Shown: piece after piece, positions 6,098 through 6,131 of the stretch | Position numbering within the stretch: position 1 is the stretch's first letter | Layout: every line of letters starts with the position of its first letter | Assembly (NCBI GenBank): GCA_945485625.1 | Contig: CALYSH010000099.1 | Location: 1 to 6,131, forward strand | Origin: an uncultured Lachnospiraceae bacterium | Lineage (GTDB): Bacteria; Bacillota; Clostridia; Lachnospirales; Lachnospiraceae | Direction of reading: 5' to 3' | Length of the DNA stretch: 6,131 bases | The notes under the pieces: model-generated | Database searches by the model: none | Told to the model about the DNA's origin: nothing | Seen by the model: only the letters and a program-made list of their open reading frames with translations | Translations under genes and position numbers: made by a program

Positions 6098-6131
6098 ACA
6101 AGCATCAATACCCTTTCTTCTCTTCCTCTTT
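6094..6131 (-). CDS. Possible 3' end of an upstream gene
   Basis: On the minus strand a frame open to the window edge ends in TGA at 6094-6096, overlapping the glpK ATG by four bases (ATGA), the same arrangement as between glpK and nth. Only about eleven codons are visible (ending RVLMLV), far too few to identify a product, and an open stretch this short is likely by chance. An alternative is a three-codon leader ORF, ATG at 6103-6105 with AAAGGG at 6111-6116, ending at the same TGA. Confidence 0.3.
   Translation of the reverse strand, partial: RGREERVLMLV

Noticed and set aside
1..6131. CRISPR array, tRNA or rRNA gene, riboswitch, insertion sequence or phage attachment site
   Set aside because: No regularly spaced repeats, tRNA-like cloverleaf, conserved riboswitch core, transposase motif or flanking terminal repeats were recognised on either strand; nearly all the window is explained by protein genes.

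Overview
The window looks like a piece of chromosome from an endospore-forming member of the Firmicutes, most likely class Clostridia and possibly a Lachnospiraceae-type gut anaerobe. The reasons are the neighbouring sporulation genes yqfC and yqfD, strong GGAGG-type ribosome binding sites, AT-rich gaps between genes of moderate GC, and a Firmicutes-style pyrimidine-nucleoside phosphorylase. The genus assignment is inference. All six supported genes lie on the minus strand, so transcription runs from position 6131 towards position 1. No RNA gene, mobile element, CRISPR array or phage gene was seen.

Region 1 (6131 to 3930): glycerol kinase (glpK) and endonuclease III (nth). The two overlap by four bases (ATGA), and nth has a strong ribosome binding site inside the end of glpK. 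The start of glpK itself overlaps, also by ATGA, a frame that is open to the window edge, so an upstream gene may be translationally coupled to it.

Region 2 (3864 to 2740): a cytoplasmic serine hydrolase of the beta-lactamase-like superfamily, 65 nt after nth. Its motifs (SMTK, YSL, WDG) fit family VIII esterases and LovD-like acyltransferases better than true beta-lactamases.

Region 3 (2739 to 2585): a 155-nt AT-rich gap with a possible promoter, a small palindrome and a weak inverted repeat. It probably separates the glpK-nth-hydrolase group from the next one.

Region 4 (2584 to 1): pyrimidine-nucleoside phosphorylase (pdp), then yqfC 21 nt later, then yqfD, which runs off the window after 317 codons. 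pdp is nucleoside salvage. yqfC and yqfD are mother-cell sporulation genes in Bacillus. A sequence resembling a sigma-E -10 element sits just before yqfC, which lacks a visible ribosome binding site, so sporulation transcription may begin there. yqfD appears to join a membrane segment, a POTRA-like domain and a barrel-like segment.

The window is mostly ordinary housekeeping and salvage DNA. No wholly new system is evident. The points most worth a second look are the yqfC start and promoter, the domain layout of YqfD, the reassignment of the hydrolase, and the missing HPr phosphorylation site in GlpK.
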